Positions 29,388-40,498 of a stretch of 64,000 nucleotides of DNA are shown one piece after another. The position numbers and the translations under genes were made by a program. The DNA is from Silanimonas sp. (GTDB lineage Bacteria; Pseudomonadota; Gammaproteobacteria; Xanthomonadales; Xanthomonadaceae). Position 1 is the first letter of the stretch. Each line of letters begins with the position of its first letter. The notes below the pieces were generated by a model. It had not been told where the DNA came from. It searched no databases and worked only from the letters and a program-made list of their open reading frames with translations. The stretch covers positions 1 through 64,000 of the forward strand of contig NZ_JAPZSC010000004.1 in NCBI RefSeq assembly GCF_027531545.1, given 5' to 3'.

Positions 29388-31259
29388 TCAGTCGAGGGAA
29401 TAGCCGAAGCGTTCGACCCACGGCGCGAGCAGGTCGAGCGTCTCGCCGTCGAACCACGGCCGCCAGGCCTGCCAGCGGCCGACCGCGCGACGGTTCACCG
29501 GCTGAACCACCTGCGTGTAGCTCGGCGTGCTGATGACGCCGCGCGACTTCGCCCGCTCGGTGAAGCCAAGCAGCTCGTCACGCCAGTCGAGGCCGAGGAA
29601 GGCGAACAGCCGGCGGCCTTCCCCCGCCACGTCGGCGACGAGGTCTTCGTAGCGCAGCACGTGGGTGGGCACGCCGATGGCGTCGCGGAAATCGAAATAC
29701 GTGCGGAACACGCGGTCGTACATCCGCGCCGTGCTCTTCAGCGTCTCGAAGGTCACCGCGAAGGCGGGCGCGCGGAAGTTCTGCATCCAGCAGGAGACGA
29801 CGACGTCGCAGGGGTGGCGCAGCGCCAGCACGGCCTGGGCGTCGGGGAACAGCGCCGCCACCAGCGGCAGGCGGACGAGGTAGAGGGGATTCTTGTCGAC
29901 CGGGCGCCGAGCCGCGAGATCCGGCCGCTGCCTCTGCACGTCCGCGAAGTACTGGGCGCGGAAGTCGCGGCGATGCGCCGCGGGGAGGTCGACCAGGCCG
30001 CCCGGATAGCCGGCCGGCGAAGCGTTCATGCGGGTCACGAGGCGCTGCAGGAAGGGCTGCTCGTCGAAGGAGGCGAGGGCCGGATGCGCATCGAGCAACT
30101 GCTCGAGCAGCGTCGTCCCCGAACGGGGGAAGCCGACGACGAACAGCGGATCGCGATGGCCGTCGTCGGCCCCCTCGCGAACGCCGGTGCGGAACGCCGG
30201 CACGGCGCGATCCAACGCGGCGAGGAGCCCATCCTCGCGCATCAGATTCGGATGCGCGGCGTTGACGTGCGCGAGGCGCTCCGCGTGGCCGAGGGAGAAG
30301 GCCGAGAAGGCCGCGGCGTGGTCACGCATTTCCACGCAGGCCTTGCCCAGCTCGAAGCGGAGGTTCGTGCGCAAGGCGGGATCACGCGGCGGATCGACGA
30401 GGACGGCCTCGAACAGCGCCCGGGCGACCTCGGGGCGGCCGCGGCGGGCGGCCAGCCGCGCGTCGAGCTGCGCCAGCGCGCTTCCGACGTCCGGCACGGC
30501 GCGCGCGCGCGCCTCGTCCACCCGCGCGCGTACCGCCTCGGCCTCGTCCAGCCGGTTGTGGCGCTCATGACAGGTCGAAAGCCCGATCAGTGCGCCGGGA
30601 TGCCCCGGGTCTTCCACCAGCAGGGCCTCGAAGGCGCGCTGCGCGTCCGCGTAATTCGCGAGGTTGAGCTGGATCTCGGCGGCCTCGACGCGGAGGTCGA
30701 AGGGCAGGGCCGACGAGCGCAGCGATGCCAAGGTCGCAGCCGCCTGGTCGGTTTCGTCCATCGCGAACAGCACGCGCGCGCGGAACAGAAGGAATTCCGG
30801 GTCGAGCGCTTCGAGCGCAAGGGCGCGGTCGATGCAGGTCAGGGCCGGCAGCGGCCGGCCGTTCGCCAGCTCCGCACGCGCCAGCGCATAGAAGAGCGCA
30901 GCACTGCGGTCGCCCCGCTTGAAAGCCTGCTGCAGCGGCGGCAGTGCGTCGGCCTCGCGGCCGAGCTCGCACAGCGCGTTACCGAGATTCGACCAGTGCT
31001 CGGGCACCTGCGGCTGCCGCGCCACCAGTGCCTCGAACAGCGGCAAGGCTTCGGCGGCACGGCGCTGCTGGGCCAAGGCCAGCGCAAGGACGACCACGGC
31101 ATCCACGGACGCCGTCAGGGGGTCGCTCGCTCCGGCGATCGCGAGGACACGGCGGGCCCGCGACTCGGCTCCGGTCGCATCGCCCTGTCCGAGCGCTTCG
31201 AAGGCCGCCTGAAGCGCCGCTTCCGCGGTCTGCGCCTCGTTGCTCTGGCCTGTGGCCAT
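29388..31259 (-). CDS. TPR-repeat sulfotransferase
   Basis: A 623-residue protein in two parts. Residues 1-320 are Ala-rich TPR repeats (for example a PEHWSNLGNALCELGREADAL unit beginning near residue 90). The C-terminal 280 residues form a PAPS-dependent sulfotransferase with the 5-prime phosphosulfate loop FVVGFPRSGTTLLEQLL and a DKNPLYL and LRHPCDVVVSC region near the 3-prime phosphate site. It would transfer sulfate to a protein, peptide or glycan hydroxyl held by the TPR groove. Convergent with the TonB receptor and divergent (57 bp) from the oxygenase gene. ATG 31259 is preceded by a reasonable GGAG site; longer forms in frame lie over the divergent gene. Confidence 0.85.
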   Translation of the reverse strand: MATGQSNEAQTAEAALQAAFEALGQGDATGAESRARRVLAIAGASDPLTASVDAVVVLALALAQQRRAAEALPLFEALVARQPQVPEHWSNLGNALCELGREADALPPLQQAFKRGDRSAALFYALARAELANGRPLPALTCIDRALALEALDPEFLLFRARVLFAMDETDQAAATLASLRSSALPFDLRVEAAEIQLNLANYADAQRAFEALLVEDPGHPGALIGLSTCHERHNRLDEAEAVRARVDEARARAVPDVGSALAQLDARLAARRGRPEVARALFEAVLVDPPRDPALRTNLRFELGKACVEMRDHAAAFSAFSLGHAERLAHVNAAHPNLMREDGLLAALDRAVPAFRTGVREGADDGHRDPLFVVGFPRSGTTLLEQLLDAHPALASFDEQPFLQRLVTRMNASPAGYPGGLVDLPAAHRRDFRAQYFADVQRQRPDLAARRPVDKNPLYLVRLPLVAALFPDAQAVLALRHPCDVVVSCWMQNFRAPAFAVTFETLKSTARMYDRVFRTYFDFRDAIGVPTHVLRYEDLVADVAGEGRRLFAFLGLDWRDELLGFTERAKSRGVISTPSYTQVVQPVNRRAVGRWQAWRPWFDGETLDLLAPWVERFGYSLD

Positions 31260-31316
31260 CCGGGCTCCTTGTCTATGATTCGCCTGCGGCGGCGCGCCGC
31301 ATCGTAAAGGATTCCC

Positions 31317-31898
31317 GTGACACCGGCTTCCGATCCGCGTGACCGCCTGTCGCGCTTCGTGCAGGTCTTCGACGACGCCCTGCCCCTGCCCGTGTGCCAA
31401 CAGCTGGTGCGGGGTTTCGAAGCCCTCGGCGAGCAGCAGGTGGCCAATGGCCGCCATCGTCGCGATTGGCTGGCGGGCAGCGCCTGGACCGAACTCGACA
31501 TCGGGCCGCTGTCCGACGCCGCCTTCCGCGAGTCGCTGCTCGACGGCATGCACCATTTCCTGGCGCGCTACAACGCCGCGCTCGGGCTGACGCTGCCGGT
31601 GCCGGCCACGACCAAGACCAGCGAGTGGATCCTGAAGCGCTACCGGAACGACGGCGACGAACGCTTCCAGCCGCATTTCGATTCGGTGGGGCCGGTCGCG
31701 AACCGCTACCTCGTGTTCCTCTGGTACTTGAACGACGTGGCGGACGGCGGCGAAACCGCCTTCGTCGACCTCGATCTTGCGGTCAGGCCGAAGGCGGGGC
31801 GCCTCGTCGTCTTCCCGCCGTACTGGATGTTCCAGCACGAGGGCCGCCCGCCGATCAGCGGCGACAAGTACATTCTCTCCACCTACTTGCTGTTCTGA
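31317..31898 (+). CDS. 2-oxoglutarate/Fe(II)-dependent oxygenase
   Basis: A 193-residue prolyl-4-hydroxylase-type oxygenase. The iron triad is His120, Asp122 (QPHFDS) and His174 (FQHEG); Lys184 in SGDKYILSTYLLF probably binds 2-oxoglutarate. It would hydroxylate a protein or small-molecule substrate. The start is a GTG at 31317. Only 13 nt separate it from the methyltransferase-hydroxylase gene, so the two form an operon divergent from the TPR sulfotransferase. Substrate is unknown. Confidence 0.82.
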   Translation: MTPASDPRDRLSRFVQVFDDALPLPVCQQLVRGFEALGEQQVANGRHRRDWLAGSAWTELDIGPLSDAAFRESLLDGMHHFLARYNAALGLTLPVPATTKTSEWILKRYRNDGDERFQPHFDSVGPVANRYLVFLWYLNDVADGGETAFVDLDLAVRPKAGRLVVFPPYWMFQHEGRPPISGDKYILSTYLLF

Positions 31899-31911
31899 AG
31901 GCCGCGTCGCG

Positions 31912-33822
31912 ATGAGCCACCCCACCCTCGCCGCGTTGGCGCGTGCCGTGTACGAGCTGTCCGGCGACCTGCGGGCCTTCGGCCCAGAGGCGGACGCGGC
32001 GCTGGGCGGCACCGGAGCGGCGGACGCGCACGTGCGCGATCTGCTCGCGCAAGTGCACGACCTGCGACAAGCGCTGTCGGCGACGCGGCCGGCCTGGCTC
32101 GCCGCGCAGCGCGCGCGACTGGGCCTCGATGCCAACGCCCGCGGCCTGAAGCTGCACATCGGCTGCGGCGCCCACGAGCTGCCCGGCTGGGTGAACCTCG
32201 ACGTGCATCCGGCCCCGTTGTGCTGGAACGTCCAGTGGGGCCTGCCGTTCGCCGACGGGGCAGCCAGCCACGTGTTTGTCTCGCACCTGTTCGAACACCT
32301 GTTCTTCCCGCACGACGCGATGGCCTTCCTCGCCGAGCTGAAGCGCGTGCTCGCGCCGGGCGGCCGCGTGCGCCTCGTGGTGCCCGACGTGCGCCAGCTG
32401 ATTGACGCCTACCAGCGCGGCGACCGGGCCTTCTTCGCGAAACGGGCCGCGCATTGGGCGAACGCCCACGGAGAGGGTCCGCTGCTGGCCCAGTTCCTCA
32501 ACTACGCCGGCGCCGGCCCGGATCCGGGCTACCTCTTCGAGGCGCACAAGTTCGGCTACGACTTCGAAACGCTGTCGCACCTGCTGCGCGAAGCCGGCTT
32601 CGAAAGCGTCGTGCGCAGTGGCTACATGGCCAGCGACGACCCGGCACTCCGCCTCGACGACCAGAGCGCCGTGGCCGGTGCCACGCACGAGGGCGGCCAC
32701 TACTCGCTGTTCGTCGAAGCGCTCGCGCCGGCCGCTCCCGCCATCCCCATGCCGACACCCGCGCACGAGGCTCGCCGCCGCGGCGTGGTGCTGAGGGCGG
32801 AACGACGCCTCGAGGAGGCCGAAGCCGCGTTCCGCGAAGCCATCCGCCTCGATGCCCAGATGCCGGCCGCGCACCTTCAGCTCGGCCAGCTGCTGGAATC
32901 CAGCGGTCGAGCCACCGAGGCGGTCGGCGCCTACTTCAGGGCACTGATGATCGCGCAGGGGCGCGGGCTCTGGCTCGATGAAGCGAGCACGCCGCCCGGT
33001 CTCCGCGCCGACGTCCTCCATGCGATGGCCGTCGTGCGGGAGCAGCGGGTTCCGGTGCTGATGGGCCTGATGGAACCCCTCGAAGCCCGCTTCGGACGCG
33101 AGGCGATGACGCGCGTCCGCGCCGGTCTCGCCCACCACCTCGGCGCCGAGGCGCATCCGCCGCAGGACGCACGCCAAGCGCCGCGCTTCCTCCACATCCC
33201 GGGCCTGCCCGCCACGCCCTGGTTCGACCGGGGGCTGTTTCCGTGGCTGCCCGCACTTGAAGCCGCATTTGCAGCGATGCGCGAGGAAGCGATGGCAGTG
33301 CTCGCCCAACGCGACGGCGTGCGGCCGTTCCTGCAGGCACCGGACGGCACCTCGCTCGAACCCTACCTGGGCGGCGATCAGGCGCGTTGGGACGCGTACT
33401 TCTTCTACCGCGACGGCCAGCACCATGCCGATGCCGCGCAGCAGGCTCCGCGGACGGCCGCAGCGCTCGAAACGCTGCCGCTCGTGCGGATCCATGAACA
33501 CGCCCCGGAGATCTGCTTCTCGATCCTCGCGCCCGGGACCCACATCAAGCCGCACTACGGCGTCACCAACTCGCGCGTCGTGGTGCACCTGCCGCTGGTG
33601 GTGCCGGACGGCTGCACGTTGACGGTGGGCGGCGACGAGCGGCACTGGCGCGAAGGCGAGGCCTGGGCGTTCGACGACACCTTCCTGCACGAGGCGCGCA
33701 ATGCGAGCGGCGACACCCGAGTGATCCTGCTGATGGACGCATGGAACCCGCACCTCACAGAGGCCGAGCGCGTCGCGGTCAAGGCCATCGTCGAGGGCAT
33801 CGGCGACTTCAACCGCGGCTGA
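31912..33822 (+). CDS. Methyltransferase - TPR - Asp/Asn beta-hydroxylase fusion
   Basis: A 636-residue three-part protein. Residues about 78-265 form a class I SAM methyltransferase (LHIGCG at 81-86, FVSHLFEHLFFPHDA, RLVVPD). Residues about 285-350 contain TPR-like helices (AHLQLGQLLESSGRATEAVGAY). The C-terminal domain is an aspartyl/asparaginyl beta-hydroxylase-type double-stranded beta helix with candidate iron ligands His548 (KPHYG) and His593 (FLHEARN); the 45-residue separation is close to that in mammalian AspH. It presumably methylates and hydroxylates one substrate brought in by the TPR unit. Together with the neighbouring oxygenase and sulfotransferase it suggests a dedicated modification pathway. 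Confidence 0.78.
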   Translation: MSHPTLAALARAVYELSGDLRAFGPEADAALGGTGAADAHVRDLLAQVHDLRQALSATRPAWLAAQRARLGLDANARGLKLHIGCGAHELPGWVNLDVHPAPLCWNVQWGLPFADGAASHVFVSHLFEHLFFPHDAMAFLAELKRVLAPGGRVRLVVPDVRQLIDAYQRGDRAFFAKRAAHWANAHGEGPLLAQFLNYAGAGPDPGYLFEAHKFGYDFETLSHLLREAGFESVVRSGYMASDDPALRLDDQSAVAGATHEGGHYSLFVEALAPAAPAIPMPTPAHEARRRGVVLRAERRLEEAEAAFREAIRLDAQMPAAHLQLGQLLESSGRATEAVGAYFRALMIAQGRGLWLDEASTPPGLRADVLHAMAVVREQRVPVLMGLMEPLEARFGREAMTRVRAGLAHHLGAEAHPPQDARQAPRFLHIPGLPATPWFDRGLFPWLPALEAAFAAMREEAMAVLAQRDGVRPFLQAPDGTSLEPYLGGDQARWDAYFFYRDGQHHADAAQQAPRTAAALETLPLVRIHEHAPEICFSILAPGTHIKPHYGVTNSRVVVHLPLVVPDGCTLTVGGDERHWREGEAWAFDDTFLHEARNASGDTRVILLMDAWNPHLTEAERVAVKAIVEGIGDFNRG

Positions 33823-33840
33823 TCCGCCCCGCGCCGGGCG

Positions 33841-34596
33841 TCAGGACCCCAACAACGCGCGCTCCGCCGAGGTGAGCATCCGCCACGTTCCGGGGTCCAG
33901 CCGCAGCGCGTCGAGCGTGAGCCCGCCGATCGCCTCGCGATGCAGGGTGGCCACGGCATTGCCGGTGGCCGCGAACATCCGCCGCACTTGGTGGTATCGG
34001 CCCTCGTGCAACGTGAGCCGCGCCTCGCGCGGTCCCAGCACTTCGAACTCCGCCGGCAACAGCGGTTTGTGTTCGCCCTCCAGCATCAAGGTGCCGGCAG
34101 CGAACAGCGCGGCCTCGTTGCCACGCAGGTCTTCGGCCAACGTGGCGCGATACACCTTGGGCTGGTGGTACTTCGGGCTGGTGAGGCGATGCAGCAACTG
34201 GCCATCATCGGTGAACAGCAGCAGTCCCGAGGTGTCCTTGTCGAGCCGCCCCACCGGCGAAACGATCGGATCGCGCGCCTTCCAGCGCGGCGGCAGCAGG
34301 TCGTAGACGAGGCGGCCGGGGTCCTTCGTCGAACAGGTGACGCCGACCGGCTTGTGCAGCACGGCGAGCAGGCCCGGCGGCGCATCCAGCGCCTCGCCAT
34401 CGAAGCGGATGGCCGCATGCGGTAGGCGATGCCCGCCGCGCGACGGCGCGCCTTCGCCGACTTCGTCGTCGACGTACAGCGCTTCGCGTTCCGCGTCGGT
34501 GATGCGGCCCTCGGCGATCAGCGCTTCCACCTCGCGACGCGTGCCGTAGCCCAGCGACTGCAGGTACTGCCGCAGCTTCACCGCCTTGCCGCTCAC
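33841..34596 (-). CDS. rsuA: 16S rRNA pseudouridine synthase (RsuA family)
   Basis: A 251-residue enzyme with an N-terminal S4 RNA-binding domain (KLRQYLQSLGYGTRREVE) and a catalytic domain with Asp119 in VGRLDKDTSGLLL. LHKPVGVTCST and HEGRYHQVRRMFAATGN are family motifs. RsuA makes pseudouridine 516 in 16S rRNA; RluB/E/F relatives cannot be fully excluded. I start at GTG 34596 because it overlaps the rsmC stop as GTGA. An upstream GTG (34611) adds five residues. Confidence 0.85.
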   Translation of the reverse strand: MSGKAVKLRQYLQSLGYGTRREVEALIAEGRITDAEREALYVDDEVGEGAPSRGGHRLPHAAIRFDGEALDAPPGLLAVLHKPVGVTCSTKDPGRLVYDLLPPRWKARDPIVSPVGRLDKDTSGLLLFTDDGQLLHRLTSPKYHQPKVYRATLAEDLRGNEAALFAAGTLMLEGEHKPLLPAEFEVLGPREARLTLHEGRYHQVRRMFAATGNAVATLHREAIGGLTLDALRLDPGTWRMLTSAERALLGS

Positions 34597-35654
34597 GGCT
34601 TGGGCTCCCACGCGCGATACACCTTGAAGCCGCCCTGCTCGGCCAGAGCCTCGCCGCGGCCGAAGACCGTTCGCAGTTCGTCCTCGTAGGGCAGGTGGCG
34701 GTTGGCCACCAGAAGCAGCTGGCCGTCCTTCGCCAAGGCCCGCGCCGCGGCGGCGATAAAGGCGCGGCCGAGCGCCGGCACGCTGCGGCTGCCCACGTGG
34801 AACGGCGGATTGCAGACAACGGCGTCGAAGCGCGGGCGGCCGTCCGAAAGCACGCCGGCCGACACGTCATGCCAGTGGATGCCGACCGGCACGCGCGCGC
34901 CGGCGAGGTTGCGCCGGGCCAGATCGACGGCGCGGGCCTCGGCTTCAAACAGCTCGAGCGTGGTCACCGCCGGACAGCGCTCAAGCACCGCCAGCGAGAG
35001 CAGCCCGCTGCCGGCGCCGAGGTCGGCGACGCGGCCGCGCAGGTCCTTGGGCAGGTGTTCGATCAGCAGGGCCGAGCCGCCATCGAGCCGCCCTTCGTTG
35101 AACACGCCCGGTCGCTGCCAGAGGCCGGTGGTCGCATCGCGGCGCGGCGCATCGGCGGCGAGCCATGCCTCGGCCAAGGCTTTGTCGAACGCACCGGCGC
35201 CGGGCGCCATCCGCACCCAGAATGCGCGGCCGTGGTGCTTGCTCAGGCTGCCGGAGAGCGGCACCAGGAGCGCGAGGTCCTTCTCGAAACTTCGCGCGCC
35301 CTCGTCGTTATGCGCCGCGGCCAGCAGCAGGCCACCGGCGGCTTCAAGCCGAGCCACGCCTCGCGCAAGCAAGCCGCGGCCGACTTCGCGGCTGCGCGGC
35401 AGCAGCACCAGGATGACGGTCGGCGAAGGCGCGGGGGCAAGGACGGCACCCACGCCTTCGACGCCACTCTCCACCGCCCAGCCGCGCGCCACGATCGCAT
35501 CGGAAACGAAGCGGACCCCCTGCTCGCAGCGCGAGGGCGCATGCGGCAGCGTGGCGGCCGCGTCGGCGCCCCAGAACTCGAGCTCGCCGGAGGGAAGGGG
35601 AAGCAGCCGCCCGAGGGCGGCTTCCATGGTGCGCAGGGCGGGATGGGACGACAT
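34593..35654 (-). CDS. rsmC: 16S rRNA G1207 methyltransferase-like protein
   Basis: A 353-residue protein with two Rossmann-like halves, as RsmC has. The N-terminal half is degenerate. The C-terminal half has the SAM loop VADLGAGSGLLSLAVL and the target-base motif NPPFH, followed by a LLVANRHLPYE strand typical of RsmC. It would N2-methylate a guanine in 16S rRNA. Its stop overlaps the rsuA start, so two rRNA-modification enzymes are translationally coupled. Confidence 0.88.
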   Translation of the reverse strand: MSSHPALRTMEAALGRLLPLPSGELEFWGADAAATLPHAPSRCEQGVRFVSDAIVARGWAVESGVEGVGAVLAPAPSPTVILVLLPRSREVGRGLLARGVARLEAAGGLLLAAAHNDEGARSFEKDLALLVPLSGSLSKHHGRAFWVRMAPGAGAFDKALAEAWLAADAPRRDATTGLWQRPGVFNEGRLDGGSALLIEHLPKDLRGRVADLGAGSGLLSLAVLERCPAVTTLELFEAEARAVDLARRNLAGARVPVGIHWHDVSAGVLSDGRPRFDAVVCNPPFHVGSRSVPALGRAFIAAAARALAKDGQLLLVANRHLPYEDELRTVFGRGEALAEQGGFKVYRAWEPKP

Positions 35655-35678
35655 GCCCGCCAGTGTAGCGAGCGCCGC

Positions 35679-36068
35679 TCAGGCGCCGGGGCCCTTCAGG
35701 GTCTCGTGCAGCTGCACCGGCGCGGCGCTGACCTTGCGGTAGCGGATGTTCAGCAGCTCGATGAACACGGCGAAGGCCATCGCGAAGTACAGGTAGCCCT
35801 TCGGCACCGCCTCGCCCATGCCGTCGGCGATCAGCACCACGCCGATGAGCAGCAGGAAGGCCAGCGCGAGGATTTTCACCGTCGGGTGGCGCTGCACGAA
35901 CTCGTGGATCGCCTTGGCCAGGAACACCATTACCGCGGTCGCCACGAGGATGGCGATCACCATGATGCTGACGTGCTCGGTCATGCCCACGGCGGTGAGG
36001 ATCGAATCGAGCGCGATCAGGGTGCCGAGCGCCATCCACGCTTCGGGGGACGCCAACCACTCGAACAT
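35679..36068 (-). CDS. TerC-family membrane protein lacking its first half
   Basis: 129 residues, against about 230-250 for usual TerC proteins. The first 20 (MFEWLASPEAWMALGTLIAL) match the TerC N-terminus. The next residues jump directly to DSILTAVGMTEHVSIMVIA, which belongs to the second half of the family, and continue normally through ADGMGEAVPKGYLYFAMAF. About 100-120 residues containing helices 2-4 and the first acidic motif (VLGIDN in the family) appear deleted in frame. TerC proteins are implicated in metal (Mn) efflux. The gene could be a pseudogene, a half-size active subunit, or an assembly artefact; an open frame and normal codon use argue against decay. Confidence 0.72.
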   Translation of the reverse strand: MFEWLASPEAWMALGTLIALDSILTAVGMTEHVSIMVIAILVATAVMVFLAKAIHEFVQRHPTVKILALAFLLLIGVVLIADGMGEAVPKGYLYFAMAFAVFIELLNIRYRKVSAAPVQLHETLKGPGA

Positions 36069-36101
36069 CTGGATCTCCTCGCTGCCGATGTCCCGCCGAG
36101 A

Positions 36102-36476
36102 CTAGCGCAGGCCGATGGCGCCCGCGCGACGGGCGGCAATGAAGGACTTCACCATGAGCGCGAGCAGCGTGGCCGACAGCACCAGCATGCCGAGGTTGAC
36201 GCCCAGCGCCAGCGGGCTCATGCGCGCGGCGCGGATCACCAGCGCCGCGGCCGGTGCCAAGGCCCCCAGCAGCGCGACCAGCGCGGCCACGTGCATCAGG
36301 TGCTTGCGGGCGCCCTCGAAGGCCAGCGAAAGACCGGCCAGCAGGGCCAGCGCGGCACCGACGTAAGCCGGCATCAGGGCGGTGCGGCTCGGAGAACCGT
36401 CACCAGACGAGATCGCGAAAGCCCCGACGCCCAGGGCGATCAGCAGGGCGGCGAGGATCAGCGTGGTCTTGGGCAT
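36102..36476 (-). CDS. Small four-helix membrane protein, unknown function
   Basis: 124 residues with four hydrophobic segments (about 5-22, 36-53, 60-80, 88-108) and no recognisable motif. It ends in a short basic tail (FIAARRAGAIGLR). The helix pattern resembles small DUF membrane proteins common in Xanthomonadales, but I cannot name a family. It lies 33 bp upstream of the TerC-like gene on the same strand and may share its transcript. Confidence 0.65.
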   Translation of the reverse strand: MPKTTLILAALLIALGVGAFAISSGDGSPSRTALMPAYVGAALALLAGLSLAFEGARKHLMHVAALVALLGALAPAAALVIRAARMSPLALGVNLGMLVLSATLLALMVKSFIAARRAGAIGLR

Positions 36477-36541
36477 GGAAGCAGTCCGGATCAGGGCGTC
36501 GGGAGGCGCAGCCTGAGGGGCAGGCCGTCACCGTGGCGTCG

Positions 36542-37690
36542 TCAGGCGACGACGACGCGGTTCTTGCCTTCGGCCTTGGCCTGGTAGAGCGCTTCGTCGG
36601 CGCGACGGTAGAGCGCCGGGAACTCGGCCGGGCCACGCGCGGCCACCAGCCCGATGCTCGCGGTCAAGCCGCTCGGCGCGGATTCGATGCCCGCCAACTC
36701 CGCCGCGACGGCCAGGCGCAGCCGTTCGGCGAATCGCCTGGCCCCGTCGGCGTCGGTCAGCGGCATCAGCACCACGAACTCCTCGCCGCCGAAACGGGCC
36801 ACCACGTCCTCGGCCCGCGACTCCGCGAGCAGGCGCGCGCCGACCCGGGCGATGGCGTGGTCGCCCAAGCTGTGTCCCCCTTCGTCGTTGAGACGGCGGA
36901 AGTCATCGAGGTCGATCACCGCCAGTGCCACCGGGGCGTCGCGCCGCGCCGACAGCGCAAGCAGCGGGTCGGCGAGTTCGTGGAAGCCGCGGCGGTTCAG
37001 CAGCCCGCTGAGCGGATCGCGCGAGGCCATGCTGTGGAGGTCGCGCCGCACGCGGTCGGTGGCGAGCAGGATGAAAGCGACGGTGATGCAGGTCAGCGCC
37101 AGCATGGTGGAAACCAGCAGCACCGGCACGACCAGCCCGCCCACGAGGAAACGCACCGCATCCGCCCCCTCGAAGAGCACGGTCGCCGCGCGCCAGCTCT
37201 GCGCGAGGGCGAGCATCGCGAGGCCCACCGCCATCAGCAGCGGGCCGAGGCCGGCCAGACGCGGATGCGCCCGCAGCAGGGCGTGCAGGCCCACGACCAG
37301 GCAGGCCACGTGCAACGATGCGAGCACCACCAGCCGGAATTCCGCCCATCCGGCGAGCACGGTGGCCATCGCCGCCACGGCATAGGTGCTCAGCGCGATG
37401 GCGGCGAACACCCGCTCCCGGCCCGGAAAGCCGAGGAAGCGACGGATGGCGATCGCCGTGAGCACCATCGACGGCACCCACAGCGCGTTCTGCACGAGGA
37501 TGGCTTCCGTGCTCTGCGAGAAGCCCATGGCCAGCAGGGCGGCTGGCGCGGCCACGCAGACCAGCGAGGCCGTCCAGGTGCCAAGGCCGCGCGCGTTGTC
37601 GCCAAGGCCGACCCGCAGCGACAGGGCCACTACGGCGAGCAGGCCCTGCAGGAGGGCCAGCACGAACAGCAGGGTCGGTTGGTCGAGCAT
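36542..37690 (-). CDS. Membrane-bound diguanylate cyclase
   Basis: A 382-residue protein. The N-terminal 215 residues contain about seven membrane helices with few polar loops, a 7TM-type sensor region. The C-terminal GGDEF domain starts at DPLSGLLNRRGFHEL. The active site reads GGEEF at 301-305 and an intact inhibitory site RAED lies at 292-295, so it should make cyclic di-GMP and be product-inhibited. No phosphodiesterase is encoded nearby. The signal sensed cannot be predicted. Confidence 0.9.
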   Translation of the reverse strand: MLDQPTLLFVLALLQGLLAVVALSLRVGLGDNARGLGTWTASLVCVAAPAALLAMGFSQSTEAILVQNALWVPSMVLTAIAIRRFLGFPGRERVFAAIALSTYAVAAMATVLAGWAEFRLVVLASLHVACLVVGLHALLRAHPRLAGLGPLLMAVGLAMLALAQSWRAATVLFEGADAVRFLVGGLVVPVLLVSTMLALTCITVAFILLATDRVRRDLHSMASRDPLSGLLNRRGFHELADPLLALSARRDAPVALAVIDLDDFRRLNDEGGHSLGDHAIARVGARLLAESRAEDVVARFGGEEFVVLMPLTDADGARRFAERLRLAVAAELAGIESAPSGLTASIGLVAARGPAEFPALYRRADEALYQAKAEGKNRVVVA

Positions 37691-37715
37691 CGGCCTTCCC
37701 CCTCGCCTTCGACCG

Positions 37716-40400
<2,685 letters not shown>

Positions 40401-40445
40401 GCCTTCCCGCTCCGCGTGGAAACTAGAGCTGGAAGTCTAACAGTG

Positions 40446-40462
40446 GCCGGCGCGACGCCGGC
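40446..40462. terminator. GC hairpin between stress protein gene and aceE
   Basis: GCCGGCG (40446-40452), CGA loop, CGCCGGC (40456-40462), a perfect 7-bp stem 36 nt past the universal stress protein stop. There is no T-run, so termination strength is uncertain; it may instead be a transcript-stabilising hairpin upstream of aceE. Confidence 0.4.
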
Positions 40463-40498
40463 GGGGCTGCATACGAATACGCGGGCGTACGGCAGGCG

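Noticed and set aside
35655-36101. Frameshift as the cause of the short TerC
   Set aside because: The frame is continuous and both family ends are in the same frame, so the missing part is an in-frame deletion rather than a frameshift.
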